Assembly (NCBI GenBank): GCA_021234155.1
Contig: JAJEKV010000017.1
Location: 3,814,792-3,878,791, forward strand
Reading direction: 5' to 3'
Source of the DNA: Isoetes taiwanensis
Lineage: Eukaryota; Streptophyta; Lycopodiopsida; Isoetales; Isoetaceae
DNA: 64,000 bases
Position 1 is the first letter of the stretch. Every line of letters starts with the position of its first letter. The notes beneath the pieces are model-generated. The model had not been told where the DNA came from. It did not search any database and worked only from the letters and a program-made list of their open reading frames with translations. The position numbers and the translations under genes are program-made. Positions 42,630 through 54,299 of the stretch are shown here, piece by piece.

Positions 42630-44850
42630 ATTACAAGTATACTTTACCGATTCTTTGTCTCTTAGATCTCCATTGTTGCGATGCTAGTGGGGCCCTAGAA
42701 TTTTGCCAAGCAACTTTCCGTTTTCTCTTCAGCCAATGGTGTTTACGACTTCTGGGTTGCTCCTTAAAGCGACCTTCTTGTCGTATTTAGCCATCGCCCT
42801 TCTATAAAACCACTCTGTCATCTGTCTTAGAGAGTTGGTTCCCACATTTCCACCCCCTCTTTGAGTGTTACGATGAAAGGCTATTTTAGCTTGTTTATGC
42901 AATTTCTCCATGCCTTGTGCACTCCACACTGCTAGGCTTCCATACTTCCTAAAAAACCAAGGCAAAAGATGTGCAAGTAGTGCGTGACTTCACTCTCTCC
43001 CCATGCGTCTATGAAAGCTGTAATAAATTTGTTATTCGCTTGCACGAACATTTCTGCATCTTCTCTTGTGAGGTCCATTCTCTGAATGTATGGGAACAAT
43101 TTAGAAAATGCATCCCATGCTTTTTTTTTTCCTCAATGCCGAACGAACGCCATCTGTGCGGTCCTGCTCCGCATCAACCAGCAATTTTCCAAATTCATAG
43201 ACCTTTTCTCCCATCGTTTCGTTCGTTGAGCCTCTCTATGATTCTTTATGAAGCGTCGAGCTTTCACCCCTCCAATTGACACCTTACGAGGCACACTTGT
43301 TCTTCCTGCCCGTTTCTCATCGAGCTCTAATCTTACATTGCCACCATGCAAACCTGCTTCTGATAGAACATGTTCAACTCTCACGAATTCCTTCCTCTCT
43401 TCTCTTCTTGTGCGAAATGTTCCACCGCGAATCTGCAGCTCAAAAATATCATCTTGTCGATGATTCTCACAACTGCAAAGTGCAGATATAAACCCTCTCT
43501 AATGGAATGGGAAAAATGCCATGGAACTTGGGATCTTCTTCTCCTCTATTAGGAGCATTTGCTTGGTTAAGGGACAAGGTTGAAACAGTCTTCCCGATGC
43601 TTGACTTCCTTGCATGATTGCGAAGATGGACAACTTTTGCATGTTCCTTGTCCTCCTCCACTTATGTTGTACATTGCCTTCTCGGTTTTTAAATGGGGCG
43701 CCAAGTGAAAAATTACTTTGTAAGATCCATAGTGATCTACTTGCAATTTTTCCCCTCCCTCGAATCTAGATATTAGACTCGGGATGTCAGTTTGATTGAA
43801 CACCCATTTCAATACCTCGTGGGTTTCTTTCTGAACTTTAAAGAGACCTAACCACCAGGTGTCATCTTCAGATTGACATGAGAACTATTTTTCGGCACGC
43901 TTCTTCTCCTCGTCCGTCACCTCTACATCTTTTTTATTATTCTTGTTGCTCTTTGATTTAGCATGTGCAATTGCATTCTCAATTGCTCTATTCATGATGA
44001 CAATGGATACCCTCTCATACTTCTCAAACTTGGTCAGTTCCATTTCATCCAATTTTATGCAAACTTCAATCTCACCATTAGTTTACGCAGAATTTGTTAA
44101 GTCATAATATTTGACAAGGAATTGTAAGAGAGTAACCAGGTCAACCCAAAGATTATTGCGTTCATTCATTCCAACTATATCACAACAATCCTTGCCATTC
44201 TTATCTTTTATGGCTATGGCAGGACCAGCACATTCAACGTGGTGCATCTCTCCTAATATGGCATACACCATCTTTGTCCTAGTAACCCTTGTATTCTCGA
44301 CAATTTGTGGACGTGGCGCGAATACTTTTTTTGTGCCCATTCTTTTCAACATTTCGTGAAATGGCTTGAATAGAGAACGATAACCAAGCCTCGGGATGCC
44401 TACATCATCACAAGCGATGCAGATATATCGTCGCTTCTAACTTCTTGTAGATCTCTCCTAGTACCATTTCCAATACCATCTTCTTGAGAGGGCGTTGTAG
44501 GGTGACAAATCATGTCCACTATCTCCTGTTTGTCGCTAGGTTCTTCACTACGTAACCAAGATTGCTTCTAGTTTCCCCGGATCTTAATTGGCTTTTGCTA
44601 GTGTTGTAAAGCGGACCTTGTGGCGTGACCCTGCGTCTGAATGCACCTGATCCAAACCCGGTTCCTCTATCGGTCGATAGTGCTTCTTCCTTTTTCGCAA
44701 GCCAAGGGTGTTTTCTTCAAATTCTTTAACCTACATTGAAGCCCAAAGTTTGCTCTTTCGAGCTCTTGGATCTTTTCTTGTAGCTGCCCTATCACCAATT
44801 TGGACTTGTCCGCCATTATCTCAAAAAGTTTCCCTCCCCAAGCCGTCATT
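42630..44850 (-). pseudogene. Decayed minus-strand gene of an uncharacterised plant family
   Basis: Read on the minus strand from about 44850 down, a series of frames belongs together. First comes a coiled coil (KLVIGQLQEKIQELERANFG). At 44352-43860 follows a globular region with VECAGPAIAIKDKNGK and, after an in-frame stop, KFEKYERVSIVIMNRAIENA. At 43812-43567 there is VLKWVFNQTDIPSLISRFEG and MYNISGGGQGTCKSC. At 43661-43467 there is DPKFHGIFPIPLERVYICTL, and at 43384-43133 there is VPRKVSIGGVKARRFIKNH. At 42965-42729 there is MPWFFRKYGSLAVWSAQGME, then GGG and QMTEWFYRR. The order and last motif agree with a family I remember from moss, lycophyte and fern predictions, perhaps transposon-derived. 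Internal stops and frame changes show this copy is dead. It lies convergent to gene D. Confidence 0.5.
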
Positions 44851-45137
44851 CCTTTCCTTCATCACCTTTGGAGTAATGAAGCGAGAGAAAAAAGTCTTCT
44901 TTGGTTTAAGTTATAATTCTCTTGTGACAATCGAAAAGCGGCTCATCTCAAGGAAGCGTATTCGATTCGAATGCCTTCATCCTCTCTCAATCTCTCACAA
45001 TATCCCAAGAGGCCGAGTTACCGAGTCACCACAAAATCGGACTAAACTTGAAACGTCCCGAAATGACGGTTTCTTGCCACTCAACGGATCCAATGGATAT
45101 AAACTGCCATCCGCCCAGATGTCGACACTTTTTGAGC

Positions 45138-45197
45138 CTGCAAGACGCAACATGTCGAGGTCTAAAGCCTGCAAGACGCAACATGTCGAGGTCTAAG
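45138..45197. repeat. 30-bp tandem duplication
   Basis: GCCTGCAAGACGCAACATGT followed by CGAGGTCTAA occurs twice in direct succession. Confidence 0.9.
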
Positions 45198-45296
45198 TTC
45201 TTATTTTTTAGACCTCCTTTTTTGCGATTGAAGACTGGAGCATATTCGTGAGTCAGTTGGATCCTTATCCACACATCATTTGGAGCTTCCATACCG

Positions 45297-45905
45297 CGTG
45301 GACCGCACGGCGCGAAATGAAGGTGTACAATTTGTATGCCCCAGCAGAATTCGCTTCCGTACTAACCTCGTTTTTGAAATTTGCAACGTGCATATGGAAA
45401 TCGAAAAGTCAATTCTCCTACAATTCATGCTTTTATACAAAAGCAAATTCAAAATTCGAATTGTAGGGGGCTTTGTATTGGGATGAAGTAAAGATCCCGA
45501 TTCACGAACTTTTAAAAGCAATCGCGGCCCCTCGAACGAAAGTCGATACAAAACTTCAACCTACACATTCAAATTTTGAAATGTAGAAGGCGGGAAGCTT
45601 GTATGGCCATGGACTCTAAATGAAAATAGGGCAAGACAAGAATCGGTGATGCGCATGCTTGGTATCTGACAAACCAAGAGACACCGTCATGAGTTGCCGG
45701 TATGCTATAATGCAAGTGGCTTTTTAGAAGCGCCACGTGTTGCGTCAATCTGTCTGACAACCAACAGAATTAAATACATATGGCGCCATAAATGTGCGAT
45801 CCCTCTTATTCCGGGAGAATATTCCAAGCAAATCTGACGGGAAAAAAGGAGCGGAAATATGACGTGGAATGGCTGATAGGAGGCCATTTTGAGACCCCAA
45901 ATCCC
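45297..45905. repeat. Direct repeat R1, left copy
   Basis: Shares most of its sequence with 47276-47868 in the same order: GAAATGAAGGTGT, TTTTTGAAATTTGCA, GTGCATATGGAAATCGAAAA, CTTCAACCTACACATTCAAA, GACACCGTCATGAGTTGCCG, GAATATTCCAAGCAAATCTG, GGAGCGGAAATATGACGTGG and GACCCCAAATC. The left copy has an extra segment near 45595-45640. The pair could be LTRs of an old element or a segmental duplication; typical LTR end bases could not be fixed. Confidence 0.8.
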
Positions 45906-45953
45906 AAGGAGCGGAAATATGACGTGGAATGGCTGATAGGAGGCCATTTTAGT
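45905..45953. repeat. Extra tandem copy of the R1 end
   Basis: The last about 45 bp of R1 (GGAGCGGAAATATGACGTGG, then GGCTGATAGGAGGCCATTTT) are repeated once more directly after the left copy. Confidence 0.85.
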
Positions 45954-46058
45954 TCATAAAACATAATATACCTTGGAATGATAGATATTTTAATGCAAAT
46001 GGGAGACTATTGATGAGGGACTTGTGTTTAATTTTAATTTGACAACAAATAAGAAAGT

Positions 46059-46126
46059 GGATCACACGATGCGAATTTAGTGTGTTCCATTTTTGTTGCA
46101 TATGTACTATTCGCTTGGTGTGATCC
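46059..46126. repeat. Island inverted repeat HP9
   Basis: Left arm GGATCACACGATGCGAAT (46059-46076), right arm ATTCGCTTGGTGTGATCC (46109-46126), 68 bp. The inner TTTTTGTTGCATATG resembles HP2. It lies between the two R1 copies and is the last clear unit of the island. Confidence 0.85.
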
Positions 46127-46489
46127 TTCTTGAAAAATAATATGCTCTTTGAAAAGGTACAGTAAAAAAACAAGTTAGGTATTCAAATGGAATTAGAAGC
46201 AAAAACTTTTTACGTTCAAAATTTTTTATGGCCGTATGGCTTTACATCAGAACATCATTTTGTAAATTTAAATGCCCGGAGGCTTCAACTATTCACAACA
46301 AAAAAGCCCGGAGGCTTGCAGTCATATGGTAAGAAGCTGGAGGCAAACTGGAGGCTAAGAACAAGGAAAAAAAATAAGAGGTGCTCTGCCCTAACAAATT
46401 TCATTCATCTGCTTCACCATCTGCAAAAAAAAAATAAGAAAGTTAGTTGAATGCTTAAGAAAAGAAAGAAAACATGCATGTACCATGAA

Positions 46490-46790
46490 CTTCTTCATCT
46501 TCTTCATCATCTTCGGCTTCTTCTCCTTCGGTAGACCACTCATTCTCTGAAGAATCTCCTATCCAGCCTTCAAGAACACCTGTGATGAACTCCTGCTCCG
46601 AAATTTCCTCGATTCCTCATTTCTCGATTCCTCGTCAAAGGAATCGGAGGAATCAGAGGCATTCGTGAAAGCAAGAACCGTGGCGGAGGAGGGAACAAGG
46701 AGGGAACACCTCTTCCAGCCCGTAATAGGGCGCCTCTTGGAGGACACCTCAGGCTCTTAAAGTAGCTGATCTCTTCATGACGATGGACTA
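46490..46790 (-). other. Possible small minus-strand gene fragment with acidic end
   Basis: Minus-strand frames contain PITGWKRCSLLVPSSATVL and a serine/aspartate-rich piece; another frame has VLEGWIGDSSENEWSTEGEE with an acidic run up to about 46480. A short duplicated GAGGAATCGAG motif lies between. It may be a broken acidic protein gene. Not recognised, and weakly supported. Confidence 0.25.
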
Positions 46791-46965
46791 GAGAATTTGG
46801 GCGGAGGATCTAGCGAAGATTGGAGATTGGGGGAGAATGGGGCCAATCTAGGCTGGAATAGATATAGAATTTGGATTAGGCGTGAAAATCGTAGGAATGA
46901 TTAGTATTCCGGTCCTATCAACCATCATTACATGCCATTATGTGCATATCTCGAAATTTGAGCCA

Positions 46966-47075
46966 TATCCAATATTTTCCTTTTTAACCTTATTCCTAAA
47001 TATCCAATATCTTCCTTTTTAACCTTATTCCTAAATATCAATATCTTCCTTTTTAACCTTATTCCTAAACCTATA
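46966..47075. repeat. About 35-bp tandem repeat, three copies
   Basis: TTCCTTTTTAACCTTATTCC recurs three times with period about 35-36 bp, each followed by TAAA. Confidence 0.85.
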
Positions 47076-47275
47076 TGATTTGAGTTTAACACGAAAATGA
47101 ACATCGATATAATTGAATTTAACATACTATTTAATACCAAGATGCTACGTCACACTATGTCGATAATTGGGATTTAAAAAAAACACTCCAAACCCTCCTC
47201 GAAAACCACGTAAGTGCCGACCTCACTTGTGTTTAAGTTTAATTTGACAACAAGCAACTTCCATCTTGTGTAGAT

Positions 47276-47868
47276 CGCGACTTGAAATGAAGGTGTGGTA
47301 TTTTTATGCCCCAACACAATTCGCCCGTGTGAGCCGAACGTCCGATACTAACCGTTTTTGAAATTTGCAGCGTGCATATGGAAATCGAAAAGTCCATTCT
47401 CCTACAATCCATGCTTTTATACATTAAGCAAATTCAAATTTCGAATTGTAGGGGGGAAGCTGTATTAGGGACGAAGTGAAGATCAGTTAAGTTAGCGGCC
47501 AAGCGCGCCCGAAATCTTGATCGATACAAAGCTTCAACCTACACATTCAAATTTTGAAATGTAGAAGGCGGTGACGCGCCACGCTTGGTATCGACAAACC
47601 AAGAGACACCGTCATGAGTTGCCGGTATGCTATAATGCAAGTGGCATTTTAGAAGCGCCACGTGTTGCATCAGTCCGTCTGACAACCAACAGAATTAAAT
47701 ACATATGGCGCCATGAATGTGCAATCCCCCTTATTCCGGAAGAATATTCCAAGCAAATCTGTAATTATGAGAGTTTGGTATCCTAGGTGGCATGGGAAAA
47801 AAGGAGCGGAAATATGACGTGGAATGGCTGATAGGAGGCCATTTTGAGACCCCAAATCCGCCCTAATG
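47276..47868. repeat. Direct repeat R1, right copy
   Basis: Second copy of the repeat at 45297-45905. It has an extra segment (AATTATGAGAGTTTGGTATC...) near 47761-47795 not present on the left. A TTGTGTTTAAxTTTAATTTGACAACAA segment before it (about 47229) also matches 46022, so the similarity reaches further upstream. Confidence 0.8.
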
Positions 47869-47869
47869 A

Positions 47870-50420
47870 AGGATCCCGTTTTTCCCTTGAAAGGCTCTTG
47901 CTAATGGCATTAAGAATTGACAGGTATTCGATAGACAGATCTGCTGCCGTTTTGCTTCCAGATAAGCCATTCTGGTGTTTGTTTTAGTGTAATGATTTTG
48001 AGCTTCTGGGTGTCCTTACAGATACATGCAAAGATCCACCTAGGTTTTGGCGAGTCTGCGTAGCTCTGCTGCATCTCTTGGGCTCCTATTTTGCAGCAAA
48101 ATTTTCATTGTGATGCTAGACAGATTTTCAAGGGAACACAGAACTAATGCTTTGAAGTTCATGATGAATCTTATGATTCGTTTCTTAAAGAGAATTTTCT
48201 TTACGGCAAATCTTGATGGGTAACAAGATACTTATAGACATTTTTGTAATAGTATTGTGTTGTAACTGTTTCATTACGATTTATTGTTTCTTAGCTTAGA
48301 ATTCAGTGAAGACTATGGAAAATGGGCTCCTCTGCAAAACACATCATGGGGATGATGGGGAACATAACTCCCATGTTTGTAGGAAAACAACTCCGCTTTC
48401 GTCCCTGTCTGTTTATGCTGCAGAGTACCCAGGCTGCTATGGATTTATGCCCTCATTCTTTTACTCTTCTATTTCATCGTCTTTGCATTAGCTGTCACAA
48501 ACAAGGGCATCAAGTGTTTGATGTGACTTTTTAGCCGAAGAAGTTTGCATCAGAGAAGAGGAATCCATTGTTAGACCCGCATTTTTTTTATTGGATTGTA
48601 CTATCAATTTCTTCTAGCCATTTCAACAGTGATTTCAATTCATTGTTCTCATGAAACTTTTGAATCTCTCTAATTTCTTAGATTTTGCTCGGATATTTTA
48701 TCTCAGTTATGAATTTATAATTTGCAGGGGATGGACCTATGATGCCCATGATGGTTTGTGGGGATGGATCTATGATGCAGATTTTGCTCTCTTCAATCTG
48801 GAGGCCCCTTTAGCCCAGACAAAGTTGATAAGAGAAAAAATGCATTTAACAGAGGGTTTGAGACTAATTGAATCAATATATTAGCAAATATTGATTTGTG
48901 GACAGAAAAAAACAAATGGCTAAATTTGTAAGGTATTTAGGAAATAATGAAGGGACTTCAGGGAATAGTGAAGGGGATTCACTAGACTAACAGCAAAAGA
49001 TCGCAATTTATGCCCAAGTTCATGATATGTCATTAGAGATCCTCGTGTCTTTGATAACATGGCAATGTTCAATTTCTATTATGGGCACTACAGACGTTGT
49101 ATAAGTATTTTGAGCATTCAAATTTTAACATGCTTTTTGATGCTTATCTCAAATAAAAGAAACACCTAATTTTTGGAAGGAGGATGCTTAATGGAAAAAG
49201 TAACATACTCATAATTTATCAAACCAGTGAATTTGAAGAATCAGACAAAAGTCCAAGCAGTATTCACCTCCTGGGACATTGGAAAGAGAAATGTTCGCGG
49301 CGGCCTTGGCCGCCGCGATAAATTTCTTGTTGTTTATAAGTCATGTTCATTTTCTGTTTGTTTTCTATTTTGTTTGTGGTACTTATACAAGTCATGTTCA
49401 TTTTCTGTTTTTTTTCTATTTTGTTTGATGAAAAAAAAAACCTCTGCTTGACACCTGGAGGAAAAACTAACGTAAGCATGTGACGTCATACATATATATA
49501 GTAATCATTCAAAACAATTTGCTTCTAAAATTGGCTAGATCCCGAAGCGATTGGGTTTGGATCCACAGGCAACCCCTGTTTCAACTGCGGCAAGGGGTCC
49601 GATGGACGTCACTGGGTCTGCCACTATTTTTGGCGCAAAGTTGCTTTGGTTTTGGTGATGCCATCTTTAGCAAGACTTGCCAAGTAAGTTACGAATCCTT
49701 CTTTAGGGCTTTCTAATTCCAGCACGGACCAGTACCTTGATAGATGAGAGTTGTATCAGACTCGAGCATTCAGGAATACATGCATCATCAAGATCGGCAC
49801 ATTCAACAAGGAAAGGGGTCTATGGGTCGTCTCTTCTCCTATAGATCTTCACAGACCTGGAAGGATTTAATTTCTAGTCGTTCTCATTCATTGCCCTATT
49901 GCTTTCTGGAGCTTCTGATTCTCACTTTTTCATATGCCCAGTTTGTTTTTTCCCCAGGAGAAAGTTAGTATCATCGAATTATTTTGGTTTATATGGTCCT
50001 GAAGCAAACGAATAAGAACATTTGATTTGGAAATGTGAAGCTCTATACTGAATTGGACAGGTTGTAACATGCAATAAGGATCAGTGTTTTGCGTCCTTGC
50101 TTCTAAGAAACATGGGAGTCGTGCCGCCTCCTGAGCTCTGAGTATTACATGCTAATGGCAATTGCAACAACTGGTCCATGTACGATTTTGAATAGGATAT
50201 GGGTGTGAGATTCTGCTGTGCTCCAGAACTATGATGGCATCCAGAGGTAGTTACTCAAAGGCTTCTTTCCAAGTCTCTATCTCCAGGTATTTAATTGAGC
50301 TATTCAAATGAACGGATTCCTTTCAACCAAGCATGTGGTGCAGTTTTGCAAAAGCTCTTTTTTACCATTCAATTAAAATATCTTATGACATTATTGTGCA
50401 TGTCCTTGCAGCAAAAAACT
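47870..50420. other. Gene-poor stretch, no supported gene
   Basis: Short frames only. A 31-bp near-repeat GGATGGACCTATGATGC / GGATGGATCTATGATGC lies near 48731-48780 in a frame of 77 codons (48651-48884) that may be an exon fragment, not recognised. A duplicated AAGTCATGTTCATTTTCTGT lies at 49338-49430, similar to 33392-33440. Confidence 0.4.
49285..49328. repeat. Dispersed foldback motif, copy 2 (complete)
   Basis: AGAGAAATGTTCGCGGCGGCC, TT, GGCCGCCGCGATAAATTTCTT: a 44-bp snap-back whose arms pair perfectly over CGCGGCGGCC and again over AGAAAT/ATTTCT. Copies at 10.53 and 59.64 kb. Confidence 0.75.
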
Positions 50421-50423
50421 GTG

Positions 50424-50510
50424 AGGTAGATCTAAAGCAGAAGCAAAAGTAGAAAAATTCATTTTGTTCTAGGTAGAAACCAAAAGGGATATTCAATTGT
50501 TTCCCCACAC
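50424..50510. repeat. Left part of an old tandem duplication (copy 1, before LINE)
   Basis: GTAGAAAAATTCATTTTGTT, then CTAGGTAGAAACCAAAAGGG, matches 53343-53400. Copy 1 continues at 53041, so the LINE lies inside it. Confidence 0.65.
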
Positions 50511-50519
50511 TTCAGCAGC

Positions 50520-53042
50520 AATCTGTTCAGCTGACTCACCTGCTTCTGACAGCTGCTGAAAGATGCTTTGGGAGAGGCCACTCACGGAGAAGCTTGGGCG
50601 CTACCACCTTTCCCCGCAACAGATGGCTCGATGATGAGTGTCGGCAGATCAAACGCAAACTCCGGCAAGTAACTAATCCCACCTCCCGTCCACAGGCCAT
50701 CAGTCAATACCGCTTCTTCCTCAAGAACAAGAAAGCCAGATACCTCGCAGAGCACCAGCAACAGATGTTCGGTCTCCTGGATCGGGATCCCAAGACATTC
50801 TGGAGAAAGATATTGAGCAAGGTTGTCCAGCCCACAAGGAACATCACCTCGGAACAATGGGTTCAGTACTTGCAACAGTTTTACGATCCGCTCGGGGGCC
50901 GGGCACCAGTACCTCCACAAATGGGCCTGGCTCTGGTCATCACAGAGGGGAATGTCATCATGGGCTTGCAACGCCTAGCTAATGGGAAGGCAGTAGATCT
51001 AGATGGCATGCAGACGGAACTTCTAAAATGGGTTGGGCCTCCACTGGTGCCTGTCCTCATGGCACTATTCAATAAAGCATTGCAAGAAGGCTTCCCTTCG
51101 CAGTGGACTACTAGTAGAGTTGTGCCCATATACAAGGCAGGGGACCCTCAATGTATTACTATCGCATTATTATGGTCAGTTCTCTCTTTGCAAAACTGTT
51201 GGTTGGCATCCTTGAGCAGCGGCTGACAATATGGGCAGAAGAGGCAGATGTGCAAGCTCTTACACAAGCAGGCATTCGGCCCAGGCATTCCACCATTGAT
51301 CATATCTTCACTCGGTGCACACTGATTGAGGATAGCAGGAATCACCGACAAACCTGTACTGTTGTTTCGTGGATTTCGCAAAAGCTTTTGACACAGTGCC
51401 CCGGAACAAGTTATGGGACAGATTGCGGCAACTGGGGACCCTTCTTGACTCGCAGAACGCAATATACAGGCTATACGAGGCATGCTCAAGTCATCTCACA
51501 TCATCGGGACAGCAGGTAATGAGTAATATTTTGGAGTACGTCAGGGTTGCCCCCTCTCCCCCACACTCTTTGGCCTATACATTGACCACTTGGAAGATTG
51601 GCTTTCTGAGCATGGAGGTGCGGGCGCCCATCTCATGCATCACACAATCCGACAACTCGTATATGCTGACGATGTCAACCTCCTGGCCTATACTCCAAAG
51701 GACATGCAACGTCACCTGGATGCTCTTGACACTTTTTGCCCATTCACTGGCATGCTAGTTAACTTGGCCAAAACTAGAGTGCTGCTAGTTTCATCATCCC
51801 GGCAGCCAATGCTTCCCTCATTCACTTACCAGGGACAAGATGTAGAGGTGGCTCCGACCTATAAGTACTTGGGGATCGAGTTCTCCACTACCACCCACTG
51901 GGATACTGCCATCGGGTTGCGGGTCACGGCGGGTTGGAAAGCACTATATGCCATGCAGAAGAACAGCCACAAGGCAGAGTTGTATGCCTGGGACCACCAG
52001 TCACACTTGTTTAGGGCTTTGGTCGAGCCAATCCTCCTGTATGAGGCAGAAGTGTGGGGTCCGGTGATATCCCTCACCACCTGGAATGATCTCGAGCAGG
52101 TGCAGAAAGCCTTCTTAGTACGAGCCCTTGGGGTAAAGTCCACAGTTCCATACCAGATCCTACTCTAGGAGACATGTCTTCTACCTCTTCAACGGGCTGC
52201 ATTGGAACGCCTACTATTTACTTCCAGAAGGTGGTCGCTATGGGTGATACACGTTTGCCCAACCTTGCTTTGGTCGTAGCAATGGGTCCCCAACGCCTCA
52301 AAGCCTGTTAGAAGGACAAGCAAGCTCAGTAGTTCTCACGTTGGGATGTACAGGCAAACATATGTATACAATTACAGACAAAGAAGGATCACAATGCACT
52401 AAAGCTGTACCTAGATGCTATTTTCCTTCGCAAGCTATGGGATGCAGATGCTCTGACGCACCTTAAGCTGGCACACTATTAGCAGCAAGTCAATCCTAGG
52501 CTCACGAGAGACCTACACCAGTACTTGTACACCCATTTGCCCATGAAGAAGCGCAGACTTATAGCTTCCATTCGCATGGGTGCACATCGTCTCCGCATTG
52601 AGATAGGGCGTTGGACTCAGAAAGCACGGGAGGAGAGGCTTTGTCAGTGTTGCCACTAGGGTGTCATTGAAGATGAATGTCATGCCCTCCAGATCTGCCC
52701 AGCGTTTGCCCATATCCGAGCGTGGTATGTTCGGTTACTAGTGCCTGGCCAGCCGTTGCATAAGTTATTAAATACGGCGTCTGTGGGCTTGTTGGGGTAC
52801 CTCCAGAAGGTTATGGATGCACGAACTCAGTTGTGTCCTCCAGGACAGTACTAAATTGTCCTATACAATTGTACAGTATACTAGCATACTTATTATTACT
52901 AAGTTTTTTCTCTCGAAAACCCTTCGGGGTAGGGGTTTTTTAATCCTAACAGTAATACGCTTGCTGCTCTCTTTTTGTTTAGGTCACATAGGCCCATTGG
53001 TCTCCGTGGACGATAAAAATTCTATTCTATTCTATTCTATTT
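50520..53042 (+). mobile_element. LINE remnant with reverse transcriptase, zf-RVT and TTCTA tail
   Basis: Frames on the plus strand give a non-LTR reverse transcriptase in order. At 50594-51150: RKILSKVVQPTRNITSEQWV, then MQTELLKWVGPPLVPVLMAL and RVVPIYKAGDPQ. At 51151-51360: RIIMVSSLFAKLL and AGIRPRHSTIDHIFT. At 51369: MDFAKAFDTVPRNKLWD. At 51590-52168: LVYADDVNLLAY (catalytic YADD) and LVNLAKTRVLLVSS, then YKYLGIEFSTTTHW. After a TAG stop at 52166-52168, zf-RVT follows at about 52550-52760 (GAHRLRIEIGRW, then C..C and DECHALQICPAF). Frame changes near 51150, 51365 and 51580 and internal stops make it non-functional. It ends in a TTCTA pentamer tail (53019-53042), typical of simple-repeat tails of LINEs. 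No endonuclease domain: 5' truncated. Confidence 0.88.
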
Positions 53043-53463
53043 TCCATGTTTAGTACCAGTATAGTCTTCTGCAGAACCATTGTGTGTTGCTATGTGCCAT
53101 GCAGGATGCTGATCCATTTGTAATGCATCTAAAGAATGTATTTTAGCCTTTAGATTTCTATAGTCAATTGCGGTTACACAGGTTGCAGCATACATGCCTA
53201 TTCGTAGACAAGCCATGACAGACATGCATCATGGATAATGAGGCTCTTTTATAGTTATGAAGACTTTATTTGGTTTTTTTCTGCCCTGCTGCAAGCAACA
53301 ATCTGTCAAATTAGTTTAACCCGTGAGTTAGAGCAGATGCAAGAGTAGAAAATTTCTTTTTGTTTTAGGTAGAAATCAATAGGGATATTTAACTATATCT
53401 CCATTTTCCATGCTCAGCACCACTATAGTCTCCTGCCTATGCAGAACCGTTGTGTGTTGCTAT
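53041..53463. repeat. Old tandem duplication, rest of copy 1 and start of copy 2
   Basis: Segment 53043-53345 (TTCCATGTTTAGTACC onward) recurs as 53410-53463 plus 55911-56130. Copy 2 is split by the LTR retrotransposon. The same words GTGTGTTGCTATGTGCCATG stand uninterrupted in copy 1 (near 53083), giving the empty-site sequence. Confidence 0.8.
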
Positions 53464-54299
53464 TGATATGGATCACACCAATGAACCATACCTTTTATAT
53501 CCCTGAAACTTTATTTATGGCTTTTCAATCAATTCATGGTCTCCCAATCTGTAAGCCATCCAGAATTACTACATAATCCACAATCAAACTGTTAACAATG
53601 ACAAAAGGTCTTTATTTGAAACAAACATAAAATATGAGTTACATGGATAACTCAGATTGGCCAAGCTTTAGTTCACCAAAACCAGAGCTAGCTCAAGACA
53701 CAATAACCAATGTATGATAGTCCACCAACCAACCGGATCATTCGGTGCTAAGAATTGGCAGAATTATGGCAAGGCCTGACAATCAGCTTTCACTGGTAGC
53801 TCCTCCCTCGAGCTAGCAGTCCTCAATATAAGTCACCAAGAGTTAGGCTCTAGGATAGTAACAGGCTATTGAATAAGAACATCAGAAGCTCTAGAAAAAA
53901 GTACTGGCTTTCTTAGAATCAGATTCAAGAGCGAATGTGTAGAGCAGTCTTCTTTGACCCCCTATCACTCTTCTGGCTATATCTCTTTTATTCGAATCCT
54001 GCACGGAAAGTGCCACCCCAATTCGGAAACTAGACACCGAGCCGGTTCCAACAAAGTGAGAATCGCCTCCATCAGAGCTCTGGTTGCCGAGATATGTGTA
54101 ACTGAAGTTAAAGGTCTATTTATAGGCCACTGCTACGACTTTAGCCCTTTTTTTATTTGGCTAAACCTTTTTAGCATCATAAATATAGACCATAGGTTGC
54201 CTTTATTGCCTTTCCTTGCCAATACTTTGTCAAACTTAGACACCCACGCTAGTTCCCCAACATCCAAGACCACTCCCCCGAGCTACCATATTCATAACA
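53464..54299 (-). repeat. 3' LTR of the retrotransposon
   Basis: 836 bp, direct repeat of 55098-55910 with a few percent visible differences and an insertion of about 28 bp near 53695-53725. A short frame inside it (53954-54343) is also present in the other LTR and is not a gene I recognise. Confidence 0.9.

Noticed and set aside
53464-53480. Island hairpin arm (GGATCACACCAATG) in the LTRs
   Set aside because: Only the first 8 bp agree with the arm, there is no partner arm at 60-70 bp, and the match occurs in both LTRs as part of their end.
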